Part shown: positions 10,873 to 21,665 of the stretch, piece after piece | Position numbering within the stretch: the first letter of the stretch is position 1 | How the letters are laid out: every line of letters begins with the position of its first letter | Assembly: GCA_963978545.1 (NCBI GenBank) | Contig: OZ021727.1 | Coordinates: 95,865,762-95,929,761, forward strand | Reading direction: 5' to 3' | Origin: Linyphia triangularis | Taxonomy: Eukaryota; Arthropoda; Arachnida; Araneae; Linyphiidae | DNA: 64,000 nt | The notes under the pieces: generated by a model | Database searches by the model: none | What the model was told of the DNA's origin: nothing | The model's input: only the letters and a program-made list of their open reading frames with translations | Position numbers and translations under genes: made by a program

Positions 10873-12165
10873 ACAAAAAACTAAGAGAGTAGGCAGACGA
10901 AGGTTGCGACCGAAGAACATCTGGGATGGGGAATAACCGGTAGTCTCGTGGACAGCGCTGCGATAGGCCAGAAGAAACAAAGGTCACTTCTGATCCAAGT
11001 CCTGCTGGTTTCTGGAAACCATCAGTGAGAGGTTATTGAGGATGATTCTGTTAAACCTCTCCAATATGCCATCCGACTGTGGGTGTAAAGGCGTCGTCTG
11101 TGTTTTGTCAATGCCAAGTAGATCACAAATGCCTTTCATTACAGCAGAGGTAAAATTCCTTCATTGATCAGAGTGTAACTGAAGAGGCACTCCAAATCTG
11201 AAAATCCAGCTCTGAACCATTACCTCTGCAACGGTGGTAGCCTCTTGATCAGGGATAGGATACGCTTCGGGCCACTTCGTAAAATAATCCATGACAACAA
11301 GGAGGTATCTGTTGCCGTCAGCAGACCGTGGCAGTGGTCCCAAGATGTCAAACGCAATCCGTTCAAAAGGAGCTCCCACATTGTAACGTTGCAGTTTTCT
11401 TCAACTGCGTTTCTTCGGTCCTTTCCGGGCTGCACAGGCATCACATGATTGGCACCACTTCTCCACGTCAGCCCTCGCCTTACTCCAGTAGAACCGCTCT
11501 CGAACTCTTTGCAACGTCTTCATTACTCCGAAGTGGCCTCCAGTTGGACTACTATGAAGTTCTTTAAGAACATCTGGGACTCGGGATCTTGGAAGCAATC
11601 GCTGTCATCGGGTTGTCTTTCCATCATCAGACTCGAACTTCCGGTACAGCACGCCGTTTCGAATATGGAGAGAGTCCAAGAGGGCCCAATATTGCTTTGT
11701 CATCGGACTAAAGATGGAAATGTCCTGGCAAGTAGGTGTCGCATTCGAAGACTCCTTTAAATGGATTATTGGCTTGATGTCAGGATCTCCCAATTGGTCT
11801 TTTCTGACTTCTTCGTCACTCCACTGGTCTGGATCCGTTGATGTTGAAGATGTAACCTGCCGTATTACCGGATTGATCATCCCGTAACTCGCTTCAACCC
11901 TGAAACAATATCTGCAGCTCTCTGGACAGGGTCTCCTATAAAGGGCGTCTGCGTTTCCAGGTGATGATCCTTTCCGATGACGGATATCATTGTCATACTC
12001 TTGGAGTCTCTCTATCCATCTGGCTATCTGACCTTCAGGATTCTTGAAATTTAGAAGCCAGGTCAACGATGCATGATCCGTACGGAGCAGGAATTTCCTA
12101 CCGTAGACGTAATGATGGAAATGCTCTACGGATTTATTTATGGCGAGCAACTCTTTCCTGGTGAC
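10873..12165 (-). pseudogene. Ty3/gypsy pol remnant (RNase H and integrase)
   Basis: One minus-strand frame holds, in order, the end of RNase H (RKELLAINKSVEHFHHY, TDHASLTWLL, HRKGSSPGNADAL), the integrase zinc-binding domain (HFGVMKTLQRVRERFYW, then CQSCDAC) and the integrase core (FDILGP, HSD, LERFNR as the D-D-E residues), ending near FFGRNLRLP. It is broken only by in-frame TGA codons at about 11605, 11401, 11161 and 10984; no frameshift is needed. Gag, protease and reverse transcriptase are missing because the 5' side is fused to an LTR. The 3' end is cut where it meets the neighbouring pseudogene, and no second LTR is present. This is an ordinary arthropod retrotransposon relic. Confidence 0.85.
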
Positions 12166-12740
12166 ACAGTACAGCTCTTTTCACCTCAACAGAGCACAAA
12201 ACAGCAGTTAAAACACTTGACGACAACTGCTAAATCGCCGCAAGAGACAATGTAATACAGTTCGCTTTAGAACTACTCGGAATATTCACTGAGATTCAGT
12301 AATTCCAGTCAACTAACTGACTCAGCTAACAACTAACTCAGTGACTCAAAATCAGTCAACTACTGACAACCCTACTCACGGCCGTCCTTATATAGGAGTG
12401 GTGAATCTTCGCGAAATTTCCAGACAGAGAAATTTGGAGAACTTTCCAGATCGTAGTCGAAAAGTCCTATACATGTACATGGTATACATGTACGCCAACT
12501 TGGCTCTATCTCGCCAATTTGGCGAGATTCCCATTACCATAATGTTAAATGCCCTGCTCCTTAAAACTCGTTTCCCAGAGTTACCTCTGTAAAACCCGTT
12601 ATCAAGCATTGAGAGGCTCATTGCAGGGAAACCAAACTAACGACGAACTATTGCACTGCCTTAAGCGAAATGTACATAAACGTTCCTATTTACAAAATTA
12701 GCACTACGAAATATTTACAAATATACAAAAATTCGTAACA
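12166..12740 (-). mobile_element. Gypsy LTR, truncated at its pol side
   Basis: Aligns with the solo LTR at 20701-21483 but lacks the part equivalent to 20701-20821, and it joins the RNase H sequence directly. On the minus strand it begins TGTTACGAATTTTTG. The pair therefore looks like an element whose interior, from within the 5' LTR to RNase H, has been deleted. Confidence 0.75.
12386..12396 (-). promoter_or_regulatory. LTR core promoter TATA box
   Basis: CCTATATAAGG on the minus strand lies about 20 bp upstream of TTGTCAGTAG, which resembles an arthropod initiator (TCAGT). The same TATA motif is present in the sister LTR near 21050, which supports its function in the ancestral element. 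Confidence 0.5.
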
Positions 12741-13189
12741 ATATTAATTTAGTTAAAGCAGTTTTAGTGCATCAATATGTAGTGTTAAGGTAACTAAACC
12801 TTGGTAAGATATTTATTTTTAAATTTATTTCTTATTTTACAAAATGTGATAATTCATTCATTTCATTTGTTTAGATGTTTGTTTTTTCCGAAAAATGTTT
12901 AAATAATTCATTTTTGTCCAAATGATCCGAAGTATTTCATTCTTATGAAAATGAATAAACTGATTTTACTCGAATAATCATTGTATCTGCACCCTTTCAT
13001 ATGCAAAATCATAAAAACCCTTTGACAATGTCAAACAAAATTGCTTTCTTAAATTATAAAAAAGTCATTTATCCGTAACAGTTTAAAGTGAGTTCCATGT
13101 TGTTGTGTACTTCTTTTCAAAATATTGAGAATCATAGTCAAACACGCTTTCAATTACCCATATGTTTACTTAGGGCAATGAAAGTGTAC
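12741..13189. other. AT-rich stretch, nothing recognised
   Basis: No open frame or repeat structure that I can support. Confidence 0.6.
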
Positions 13190-13640
13190 AGCAGTCAGTA
13201 AAAAAAAATCGATTTTTTTAAATGTCTATATGGTAAGCATAACTCCTAAACGAATTGACGTACGGTATTCGAATTTCGTGTACGGGTTAGTGGTCGATTC
13301 ATTCACATAAGGGGGAATCTAATGCGTCTTAAGAAGTCCCCACACCCGGAATTCCCGTAGAAATCTGATAAAAGAGTAAAAAGTTGAAAAACGAGTGTGT
13401 TTAACAAAGAGGTTTCTGCCCATCGTCTATCAAGGATTGATATTTTCTGTTTTTTGCACAAGAAAGGACAGTGTAATGTTTATTGAATATCATCACCAAT
13501 TTCGCCATTTCGAAGTTTTTTTTCTTGTCCATGTAAAAATTACTGCCAAAAAGGTCACCAAATTCTCCATTTTCATTTAAACGAGGGAAAATATGGAAAT
13601 AGTAAATAATGCCATATCAAATTTGAATACAATGATCAAT
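13190..13640 (-). repeat. Diverged copy of the GTTCGGGAGTTATGCTGACC repeat family
   Basis: GGTAAGCATAACTCCTAAACGAATTGACG and the following sequence are the reverse orientation of the conserved block found at 26.3, 53.8, 54.4 and 55.0 kb. The downstream part (TGCCAAAAAGGTCACC) matches 52470-52500. The 61-codon frame here is not considered real. Confidence 0.5.
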
Positions 13641-14595
13641 ATTATAGTGTATAGTCTCAAGTTTATGTAACTTATATTTTCATTTACTAATGTGATGCCA
13701 AACTGAGTTGAAAAGCATTATTTAACTTTGAAAATTATTAAAAACCTATAAATATAGAGTTTTACGTACCTGCAGTGTTGTCTAAAGTTGTTTAAAGGCT
13801 GCCGCCTTTTTCTGCATTAAATAATTTATGATGTTTTATTTATTTATGATAATTTATATGTTGGTAAATTAACTTATATAAAAAAGTTAAATTTTTAGGG
13901 TTGTTGAACTTTTTACACTTCACCTGATCTGCATGAGATATTTTTTGTGCTTTTAAACATTTTTACCTAATAAAAAATATTAAATATTTATAATTTTATT
14001 TTTTATTACATTTTCGGGGTAATTTGTTATAAGGGACGCAAAAGAGGATAGTTAAACCCTCTAATTTTTATCTTTCATTGAACCCTGGTAGTATCGTACT
14101 AATTGATGATACCCCTCCCCCATGTCCCATAAGTTGACAAACTATCATCGCCACTGTAAACACTCAAGTTCATAATCGCAACCCTCTTGATTGACCTCTA
14201 AATCCGCCCCTAGTGTTTCCTCTACATGAAGAAAGCATTAAAGATAAGACAGTTTTACAGAAACTCCACTCGAGGCACCTTTTCCAGCAACTTACCAAAA
14301 AAAACTCGACAATTTTACTCAGTGTTGAGAGTCCCAATTGACTGCTGTCCTCATAACTCAAAATAGAGAACAGTTGAATTTAAAATGTCTCATCAGAAAT
14401 TTAATATATCTATTATATGGTGTTTGTAAATTTGCATTAATAAATTGAGACATTAAACAAAATTTAAGCTAAAAAAAATATTTAAAAGTTATGACCCTTT
14501 CCTTTTAGATGAGCGGTAGAAACTCCAGAATTGATGTGATTTACTCAATTGCAATGGATTGACATAGAATCTTAAAAATGAAAAGTATTATTTAC
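13641..14595. other. AT-rich stretch, nothing recognised
   Basis: No supported gene or structured repeat. Short frames only, the longest being 63 codons on the minus strand. Confidence 0.6.
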
Positions 14596-14769
14596 TAGCT
14601 GCGTGACACCACCCTGCATTGATATAGAGGTCCAAGTTTTAAACGCGTCGGGTTTGTTTCATTCACAGAAAGATTCATTGCTATGCAAAATCAAGCTAGC
14701 TTCATTCTCCAAAATTTTCAACATTACGCAAACACAACTCGCTGAAAAGAAAATCACACTAAAAGATCA

Positions 14770-15440
14770 TAGTCCGAGAGGCAACTGCAGTTTTTGGACC
14801 CCATCGAACATCATTCTGAATTTTTTATAGAAATTAGGGAAAAGTGAGTAGATTACGATTCCACTGGTCTGCCGTGGCAAAAATGGACTAAACTGATCAC
14901 AAATCGACTTTTAATAAGTTGAATTAAATCCAATTGCCAAATGAGCCATAACTTGCCAAATAATGAGCATTTTTTTTTATTTGGTAACCCTCACTCTTTA
15001 ATTTTCAATTAAGAAGGTTGCAGAAGATTCAGATATCTGGCGACGGTCTACTTGCATCTATTAAAAGGGAGCCAAGTTGGCAAAAAAATTTTACGTCACT
15101 TATGAAGTAACTGATGTCGCCAATTTGGCTTACTTTTAAAAGATAAAAGTTTTCCGAGCCAAAGATCAGAAATCGTTTGCGCTTTTTCTCATTGAAAATC
15201 AAAATGAAGTGGGTTGCCAGACGAATAAGTTTGTTCTATTTTTGGCAAGTTATGACATATTTGGTAATCGGATTTTAGTTCAACTCATTCCAAGGCGATT
15301 TTTGATCAGTTTCGGCCATTTTTGCCACGGCAGACCAGTGGATTCGTAAACTACTCACTTTTCTCTAATTTCTATAAAAAATTCAGAATGATGTTCGATG
15401 GGGTCCAAAAATTGCAGTCGCCTCTCAGTCTATCACGTTA
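14770..15440. repeat. 670-bp near-complete palindrome (foldback element)
   Basis: The left arm, from about GAGAGGCAACTGCAG through TTTTGGACCCCATCGAACATC, is the inverted copy of the right arm ending GATGTTCGATGGGGTCC and CAGTCGCCTCTCAG. Pairing runs almost to the centre at about 15105, where ACGTCACTTATGAAGTAACTGATG closes the hairpin. A related, disrupted copy is at 19560-21665. No coding capacity. Confidence 0.8.
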
Positions 15441-15589
15441 GAAGGTTCATTTCTGCCAAGCATAAGCTCGATTCACGAGCAAAAAAATTATTTTCTACGT
15501 AAAGCCTTAATATTAGAATCACCTCCCTTGTCGAAAAAAAAAAAAAAAATCTCCGGTAATACAATAATACTACCTTCACCAAACTGATA

Positions 15590-16060
15590 ATATTTTAAAA
15601 TTATGTTTTTTGCGAAAAGCAAAATTAGAAGTCAAAAACTGCTTATGTTTACAATTTAAAAGCTGTACGCCTATTGGAAATCGAGTTGTAAAAAATTAAT
15701 TAAAAATCTTTTTTAAAAATAATTCCAATGTTAGTATTCTGTTTGTCAAAAGTCCAATTGGAAGGCTAAAACTACTTATGTTGAAAATGTTAAACCACTA
15801 CGCCTATTAAAAGTTACTTTGTAAAAATATAAATTAAAAAAACTAATTAAAATTTAAACATTATGTTTGTCAAAAATGAAATGAAAAGCTCAAAACTACT
15901 AATATTGAAAATTTCAGAGCAGTACCTTTATTAGAAGTCACTTTATAAAAAAACTTAAAATAATTTTTTTTTTAAATAAAAATTTTAATATCCTGTTTCT
16001 CAAAAGTCAAGTTAAAAGACAAAAACTACTTTTGTTGAAAATTTCAAAGATTTCGTCTAT
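15590..16060 (+). repeat. Four tandem repeats, about 128-bp period
   Basis: The core AAAACTACTTATGTTGAAAA with GCTGTACGCCTATT.GAA recurs at about 15630, 15762, 15886 and 16014. It is the same unit as the array at 38684-39690. Confidence 0.7.
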
Positions 16061-16130
16061 TTGAAGTAGCTTTCTATAGAGGATAGACAGACATACACAC
16101 ATACACTCTTTGTTTTATTATTGTACATAT

Positions 16131-17565
16131 TATGGAAATTGAAGGTTGGTTAAGACTTCATCAAGAAGATAAGTTACGCTATTGATATACTGCACCGAAA
16201 CATTTTTAAACCGTGTGCGCGCACACACACACAATTATTTGTTGTAAGATCATAAAATTTCACCGGTTGAGGTGAATGTAACAAGCAGATCTGTTGCTTG
16301 AATGTCTACTTAAGACAGGAAAAAAAAGGATTTTTTAATTATTTTTCACACACAATTATTTTTAAATTATTCGTCTTCTGCACCAAAAGAAATCCGTTAA
16401 AGGGATGCCAACCACTAACTTTTAAAATTTACGCAGTGGTCTGTTACATTTATTAAGCTCTCTAATGAATACGAAATATATTCTAATTTAAAATTATATG
16501 CTTCTAACTTGTATGCATAAGCTCTTGTTCTGTCCTAGGAATCTATTCTTTTAAATTAATATCCTCTAGCCCTTCTTCCGTAATTTAATATGTATATTGG
16601 ACGTATACATATTAAATTTCCGCAATCCAGCGCAATAACTAAAATTCGTATTTATTATTGAAGAAATATTCAACATATTATTGAAGTATTTTTCGATGGA
16701 GCTTTAGTAAATATATTTCTAATATGATATGGCCAGAATTGTGGTGCATACTAGCGATGTTACTTAACCAATCATCTCTAAAATGAAAAATTAATGCCAC
16801 TAGATTTAGATAGGATGAAATTATTATTTCTCCTCACAACGATCGCACTGGTTGCTAGAATATAAGAATCGAATGTGGTGACTTCAGATGACTTCCATAC
16901 TAACGACTCTTGGAAATATCACCAACCAATCCAGTTTTATTCTTCCATCACTTCTTTAAATTTTTTAATCTCCCTCTGCAATATAGAATTTAAGAAGACA
17001 TGATTTTGTGACAGATAATCTCACCTTAATTGTTCTGTCTGAAGAGAATAAAATGTAATTTAACCTATTAAAAACGCAAAAAAGGACAGTTTTCCATTGA
17101 AAATCCTCCCGGAAGATTTTTCTCGTGTGAAATTATAAATCATGTTGTGACGACTTTTCGTCGCAGAGTTGCCATTGAGTAGTTCTTGCGAAAAGAAAAA
17201 TTCAATACACCCAGCCATCTTTCATCTTTTCGCAAATAAATAAAATATTATCTGAAGTCAGTTGCAAACTTATTTCAGACAAAAAATGTAGTTTTAGAAG
17301 AAAGCACGCGATTATGTCGCAGTTCGAGACTAATGAATCCCCATTTCAGAGAATCCACAAACTGATTGCATGCAACACTCCCTTCTCATCCGCTTATAAG
17401 AAAGATACAAGAAAGAAAACGCACCATGAATTAAATTATGTTTTTTGCCGCTCATTCTTAGAAATGAGTGTGATTTTATAGACATTATACCTACTCTACG
17501 TTGGAGGAATTCGGTAACGTGTAACATAAAATATACTAGATTACGAGTATGAAAAAATTTGAACC
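16131..17565. other. AT-rich stretch with one perfect hairpin
   Basis: No gene recognised. A perfect 15-bp inverted repeat, AATTTAATATGTATA with a 7-nt loop, lies at 16582-16618. A short (CA)n tract is at about 16215. The 104-codon minus frame at 17330-17644 runs into the next element and shows no domain. Confidence 0.55.
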
Positions 17566-18186
17566 TTAACCCATTCGTTGCGTATCCCGCGATTTCCACG
17601 GGCAACATAGAAGTAGGTAAATTTGGGCATTCCGCGATTTTCACGGGGATTAATTTTTGCCGTCTATTTAAGTGGGCAACCCGCTCTTTCCGAGGTCATG
17701 GTTTCATTTTGGCTTTTCTGTGATGTTTAATTGTTTCTTCAAATCTGGGTGAACAGATGGTTAGCAAGGTAACACTAATTTTGTGCAAAGAATGCAAGGT
17801 AGAAATTTGCCTCGAGCCTTGTTTCGAAATTCATTATACTAAACTTCATTTCTAATAAATGTTTCGTAAGTATTTTGCATATTTTCATTAGTATATTCGT
17901 TTTACCTTTGTATTTTTCATGAAGTAAATCATAATTTAATCAAGACTAATTTTCAAAATTTGGTTTTTAATGATTCTTCTTCAATTTCAATATTCTGACA
18001 ACCTTATTTATGATTTAATTCTATATTGAAAAATAAAAACTCTTTTACAATTTTTTTTTTGTGTGTGTGTATTTTAACTCTAAAATATATGCACATTTGA
18101 AATATGCAACAACAAAAAAAAATACGCAATTTTTTAAACCTATTCTGATAAAAAAAAAAAGAAAAATTACGCATCGAGAGGATTAA
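17566..18186. mobile_element. TTAA-flanked piggyBac-like non-autonomous element
   Basis: TTAA at 17566-17569 is followed by CCCATTCGTTGCGTA. The right end reads, inverted, TTAATCCTCTCGATGCGTA with TTAA at 18183-18186. Paired TTAA and matching termini fit a piggyBac-type element of about 620 bp. A subterminal CGCGATTT.CACGGG motif occurs twice at the left. No transposase. Confidence 0.5.
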
Positions 18187-18289
18187 AAATGAGTTTGGTT
18201 TGTTTTGAATGCATGTAAGTTTGGGGTCGCAGTCAAAATATATACGATGTCAAAACTTATTTGCAATAATATCTAGACTGTAGTCACTG

Positions 18290-19060
18290 TGACCTATTAC
18301 TATACCTTCTGGATAACTTGTAAGGGATTTCTGTTCTTTAAGCCATCTTCCCCCATAATGCTATCTAATAGATTTCCCATGGTTACGAACACATTCAATC
18401 TAGTTGGGGGGGGGGGGAGTTGTTAATATAGATCTCTGTGGGGATTGTTAATCTTCAAGTCAATAGTCAAGAATGCAAAAGTTGTAGTTAAAGATCAGTG
18501 ATGACTGTAGTCCTAAGGGACGAAGATGTTTCATGGGTTAAACCTGCTTGAAATTGAAGAAAACATTTTTTCAACAAATATTGAAGCAAGAAGGTATCTG
18601 AGCACTGATCTCAAACTATATCTTCTGGATAGTTCATAAACTGTTTCTGCTCTGCAAGCAGTTGAAGCCAATTGAATACTTCCCCCCATAATGCTATGAA
18701 ATAGGTTGCCATTTTACTGTATTTCCTTGATTTCACATTATTCTGGTGTGGAGGCGTTGGGGTTCTTTTTGGCCGTACTCTTGCAGAAACGACTCCTGGG
18801 TTTTCCGGCTGGTTGAACCCCCTGATGAGACACTAGTCGAAGCCTCTTGTTCAGTACTTTACTTTGTGCATTTTGCTGGTTGTATGTTCTACAAGTGAGC
18901 TGCCAATGTGGACTCTTATATCTTAACTTTCTCATTCTTTCGCCATTTGTTTCTACTTATATAAATTTACTATGGTGATTGTTGGGCCTTCTTCGGCTTT
19001 AAGTCAATAACCAAGCATGCAGAAGTTGAGATCAGTGTATCATCTGAGATAAGTATCTCC
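18290..19060 (+). repeat. Diverged tandem duplication
   Basis: The block TATACCTTCTGGATAACTTG ... CCCCCATAATGCTAT at 18298-18380 recurs at 18615-18712. A second block, AGTCAATAGTCAAGAATGC, recurs near 19003. Twelve G residues lie at 18406-18417. The 65-codon frame at 18738-18935 has no recognised domain. Confidence 0.5.
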
Positions 19061-19559
19061 ACTTAAGTGAATATTTCAACTGATCCACCATTCTGACTTA
19101 TTAGGAATTGGAGTGCTTCAAATGCCTCAAACGTTCACAAGATTTGTATCTTGTAGAACAATCTCTCTACTCAACAAAAGGTTTTCTCAAATATTTTTTG
19201 TAAATAAAACAAAAGGAAGTGTCGCACCATTTTTGGTACAATTTTATTTCTCTTTCTGATGCAAGTAAATAAGAATAATTATTTTTATTTACTTGAGTAC
19301 TCCCAAGATATTTATTACTCATCATTCTGAGCTTCGTTTTTTATGCATTTTCGATTAAAACATTTGTTGTTTCTTCTTATTTTAGTAAGTTTTCTTCATA
19401 TTTATGATTTTTTCCTTCATAAATTTCTCTCTCTTGAAATTCGAACAATTATTATAGAGTGTGAGGCAATAGCAAGTTTAAGTACCTTTATTGAACATCA
19501 TTCCGAACTTATTATAGAACTAGAGAAATGTTAGAATTGTAGAGAAATGTTAGTATATT
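19061..19559. other. AT-rich stretch, nothing recognised
   Basis: No supported feature; a 63-codon frame at 19343-19534 has no domain. Confidence 0.55.
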
Positions 19560-19931
19560 ATGAATACACTGGTCTGTGATACTTCGAAAATCGATTGTGA
19601 ATTAATTGAACTAAATTCTATTGCAAATATGTCATAACTTGCCAAATAATGAACATTCTGTTTTGTCTGGTAGTTTTCATTGAAGAAAAGTTCAGACGAT
19701 ATTTATTCTCTGGGGAAAGTAATTCCAGATTTTAAAAGTGGAGCCAAGTTGGCGATAAGTTGGACGTCACCGATCTTGACTGTTTCCAAGAAAGTCAAAT
19801 CGTTTATACCATTATTTTTAAAGTTAAAGATCGGTGGGTTACCAAATAAAAAAGAATACTCATTATTTGGCAGATTATCAATTATGTTATACCATTTTTA
19901 CCCTAGCAGAACAGAATATTCATAATCTTAT
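19560..19931. mobile_element. Palindromic element, left part (interrupted)
   Basis: Related to the 14770-15440 palindrome: it shares ACTTGCCAAATAATGA, GAGCCAAGTTGGCGA and, inverted, ATTATTTGGCAGATTATC. It continues at 21560 after the LINE insertion, since CCATTTTTACCCTAGCAGA here and CTAGAATGATGTTCGACGGGG there are contiguous in the intact copy. The last 15 bp are the LINE target duplication. Confidence 0.75.
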
Positions 19932-21544
19932 CTTCTTCTTCATCAGCACTAGAGTCTGGTGCAGGCCAAGGCTTTTTCAATTTGCTTCCTCCAGGCAGGA
20001 CGACTTGCTGCTAGATTTCTCCACCAATTCCCCTCTAACACCTTCAAGTCCTTCTGTACACTGTCCAACCACCTCGTCTTCCTCTTTTCCTTGAGCCTTC
20101 AATCTTTGAAAACGTCAATTTTTTAACTGGATCCAAATCTTCACGTCGAAAAACGTGCCTCAGCTATCTAATCCTGTAGGACTTAATAACTTTCAAAATG
20201 TTAGGTTGTCTGTATTTATTGTATATTTTATGGTTATACAAACTTCTCCATGCATTATTTTCTTTGACAGCTAAAAAAATTGACAGAAGGATCTTTCTTT
20301 CAAAAATATGTGGCCTATTTTCCTCTGTTTTTTTAATTGCTAAGGTCTCGCATCCATAAAGAATAATTGGTCTAATAAGGATTTTGTATAAACTTACTTT
20401 AGTATTAACGGAGAGGCATTTTGATTTTAATTGACTCTTTAGACAAAAGTAGCATCTATTTGCCATCAAAAGATGGTTCCTAACTTTAGCTGTTATCTCA
20501 TTTTTATTGGTAATAAGCGTGCCCAAGTACTTAAATTGGGTAACTCCATTAAAAGTATAGTTTCCAATCGTATGTGACTGTACATCATGTTCTCTAGAGC
20601 TTTGTTTTTTCTTCCTTTACTGCTAAGCCCATATCTTTGGCAGAATTCTCAAGGGCAGTAAACGTTTCCACTACAGCCTGTTTTGTTCGCCCAACTATAC
20701 TGTTGAGTGGACGGGTTCGAAAGATTTGAAGCCAAAGCAGATCAAAAGTTGCAGAAATTTATTCCAATATAACTCTTCTCAAATTCTCTTACAACTCCAG
20801 AACTTCTCGTTCTAGTAGACAGAATACAGCTCTTTTCACAACAATAGAGCACAAAACAGCAGTTAAAAACTTGACAACACAACTGCTCAAATCGCTGCAA
20901 AATACAATGCAATACAGTTCGCTTTCGGAACTCTCTGAACGCTCACTGAGACTCAGTATCAGTAATACCAGTCAACTAATGGACTCAGCTAACAACTAAC
21001 TCAATGACTCAAAATCAGTCAACTAACTGTCAACAACTCACTACCGGTCTTATATAGAGGAGGGGAACTTTCGTGAATATTCCAGAGATGGACATTTGGA
21101 GAATTTTCCAGATCGTAGTCGAAAAGTCCTATACATGTACATGGTGACCGAAAATGTCACCAAATGGTCGCCAAGTTTGGCAACATTTGGCGATTTCTCG
21201 CCAAATTTGGCAACAAAAATTAGTCGCCAAAACCATCGCCAACTTGGCTCTATCTCGCCAATTTGGCGAGATTGCCATTACCATAATGTTAAATGCCCTG
21301 CTCCATGTAAAACCAGCTTCCTAGCATTACCTCCGTAAAACTATATCAAGCATCAAGAGGCTCACTCCAAGGAAACCAAATTAAGACGAATTATTGCACT
21401 GTCTTATGCAAAATGTACATAAATTTTCCTATTTACAAAATTAACACTATGAAATATTTACAAATATACAAAAATTCGTAACATTATCAATGTCATCTGC
21501 ATAAGCTAGTAATTGTATAGATCTCTGCAGAATAGTGCTCCTAG
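19932..21544 (-). pseudogene. 5'-truncated LINE, reverse transcriptase C-terminal half
   Basis: Minus-strand order: RSIQLLAYADDID (RT catalytic motif), then after an inserted LTR VGRTKQAVVETFTALENSAKDMGLAV, FKYLGTLITNKNEITAK, LYKILIRPIILYGCET, and a tail equivalent to LDPVKKLTFSKIEGSRKRG. This is the thumb and C-terminal region of a non-LTR retrotransposon. Stops and frameshifts break it. The 15-bp direct repeat TATTCATAATCTTAT at 19917-19931 and 21545-21559 is its target duplication, so it inserted already 5'-truncated. Without the LTR it is about 830 bp. Confidence 0.85.
20701..21483 (-). mobile_element. Solo gypsy LTR (783 bp) inside the LINE
   Basis: Plus strand runs TGTTGAGTGG ... TTCGTAACA, a TGT-ACA bounded LTR. 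It splits the LINE codons between ADDID and VGRTK. The flanking bases TATAC and TTATC may be a decayed 5-bp target duplication. Sister sequence to 12166-12740, with the same minus-strand TATA box near 21050. Confidence 0.85.
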
Positions 21545-21665
21545 TATTCATAATCTTATAGCATCTCTATATTCTACAAAATAATAATAATAATAATAAT
21601 CTAGAATGATGTTCGACGGGGTGCCTAAACTTACAGTCGCCTTTCTGACTATTAGTATTCAAGAA
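21545..21665. mobile_element. Palindromic element, right part
   Basis: Starts with the LINE target duplication (21545-21559), then continues the element interrupted at 19931, ending with GAATGATGTTCGACGGGGTG and CAGTCGCCTTTCTGACTAT. An (AAT)n tract at about 21582-21600 lies where the intact copy has an A-rich stretch. Confidence 0.7.

Larger units (their letters stand above)
14596..16130 (+). mobile_element. Dispersed element of the ACTAGCTG type, with tandem repeats and an internal palindrome
   Basis: Begins ACTAGCTGCGTGACACC and ends near a CAGACATACACACATACAC stretch. It shares blocks in the same order with 38256-39740: short repeats of the form TTCATTGCTA.GCAAGC, then TAAAGCCTTAATATTAGAA, CTCCCTTGTCGA, and a tandem array. 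Here a 670-bp palindrome (14770-15440) interrupts the short repeats. No ORF. It is a non-autonomous repeat whose class I cannot assign. Confidence 0.5.

Noticed and set aside
10873..12165. In-frame TGA codons read as recoded (selenocysteine or readthrough)
   Set aside because: Relatives have ordinary Arg, Trp or Gly at such positions and the element is truncated at both ends; decay is the simpler reading.
17330..17644. 104-codon minus-strand ORF
   Set aside because: No recognisable domain, and it overlaps the terminus of the TTAA-flanked element; composition does not differ from the surroundings.
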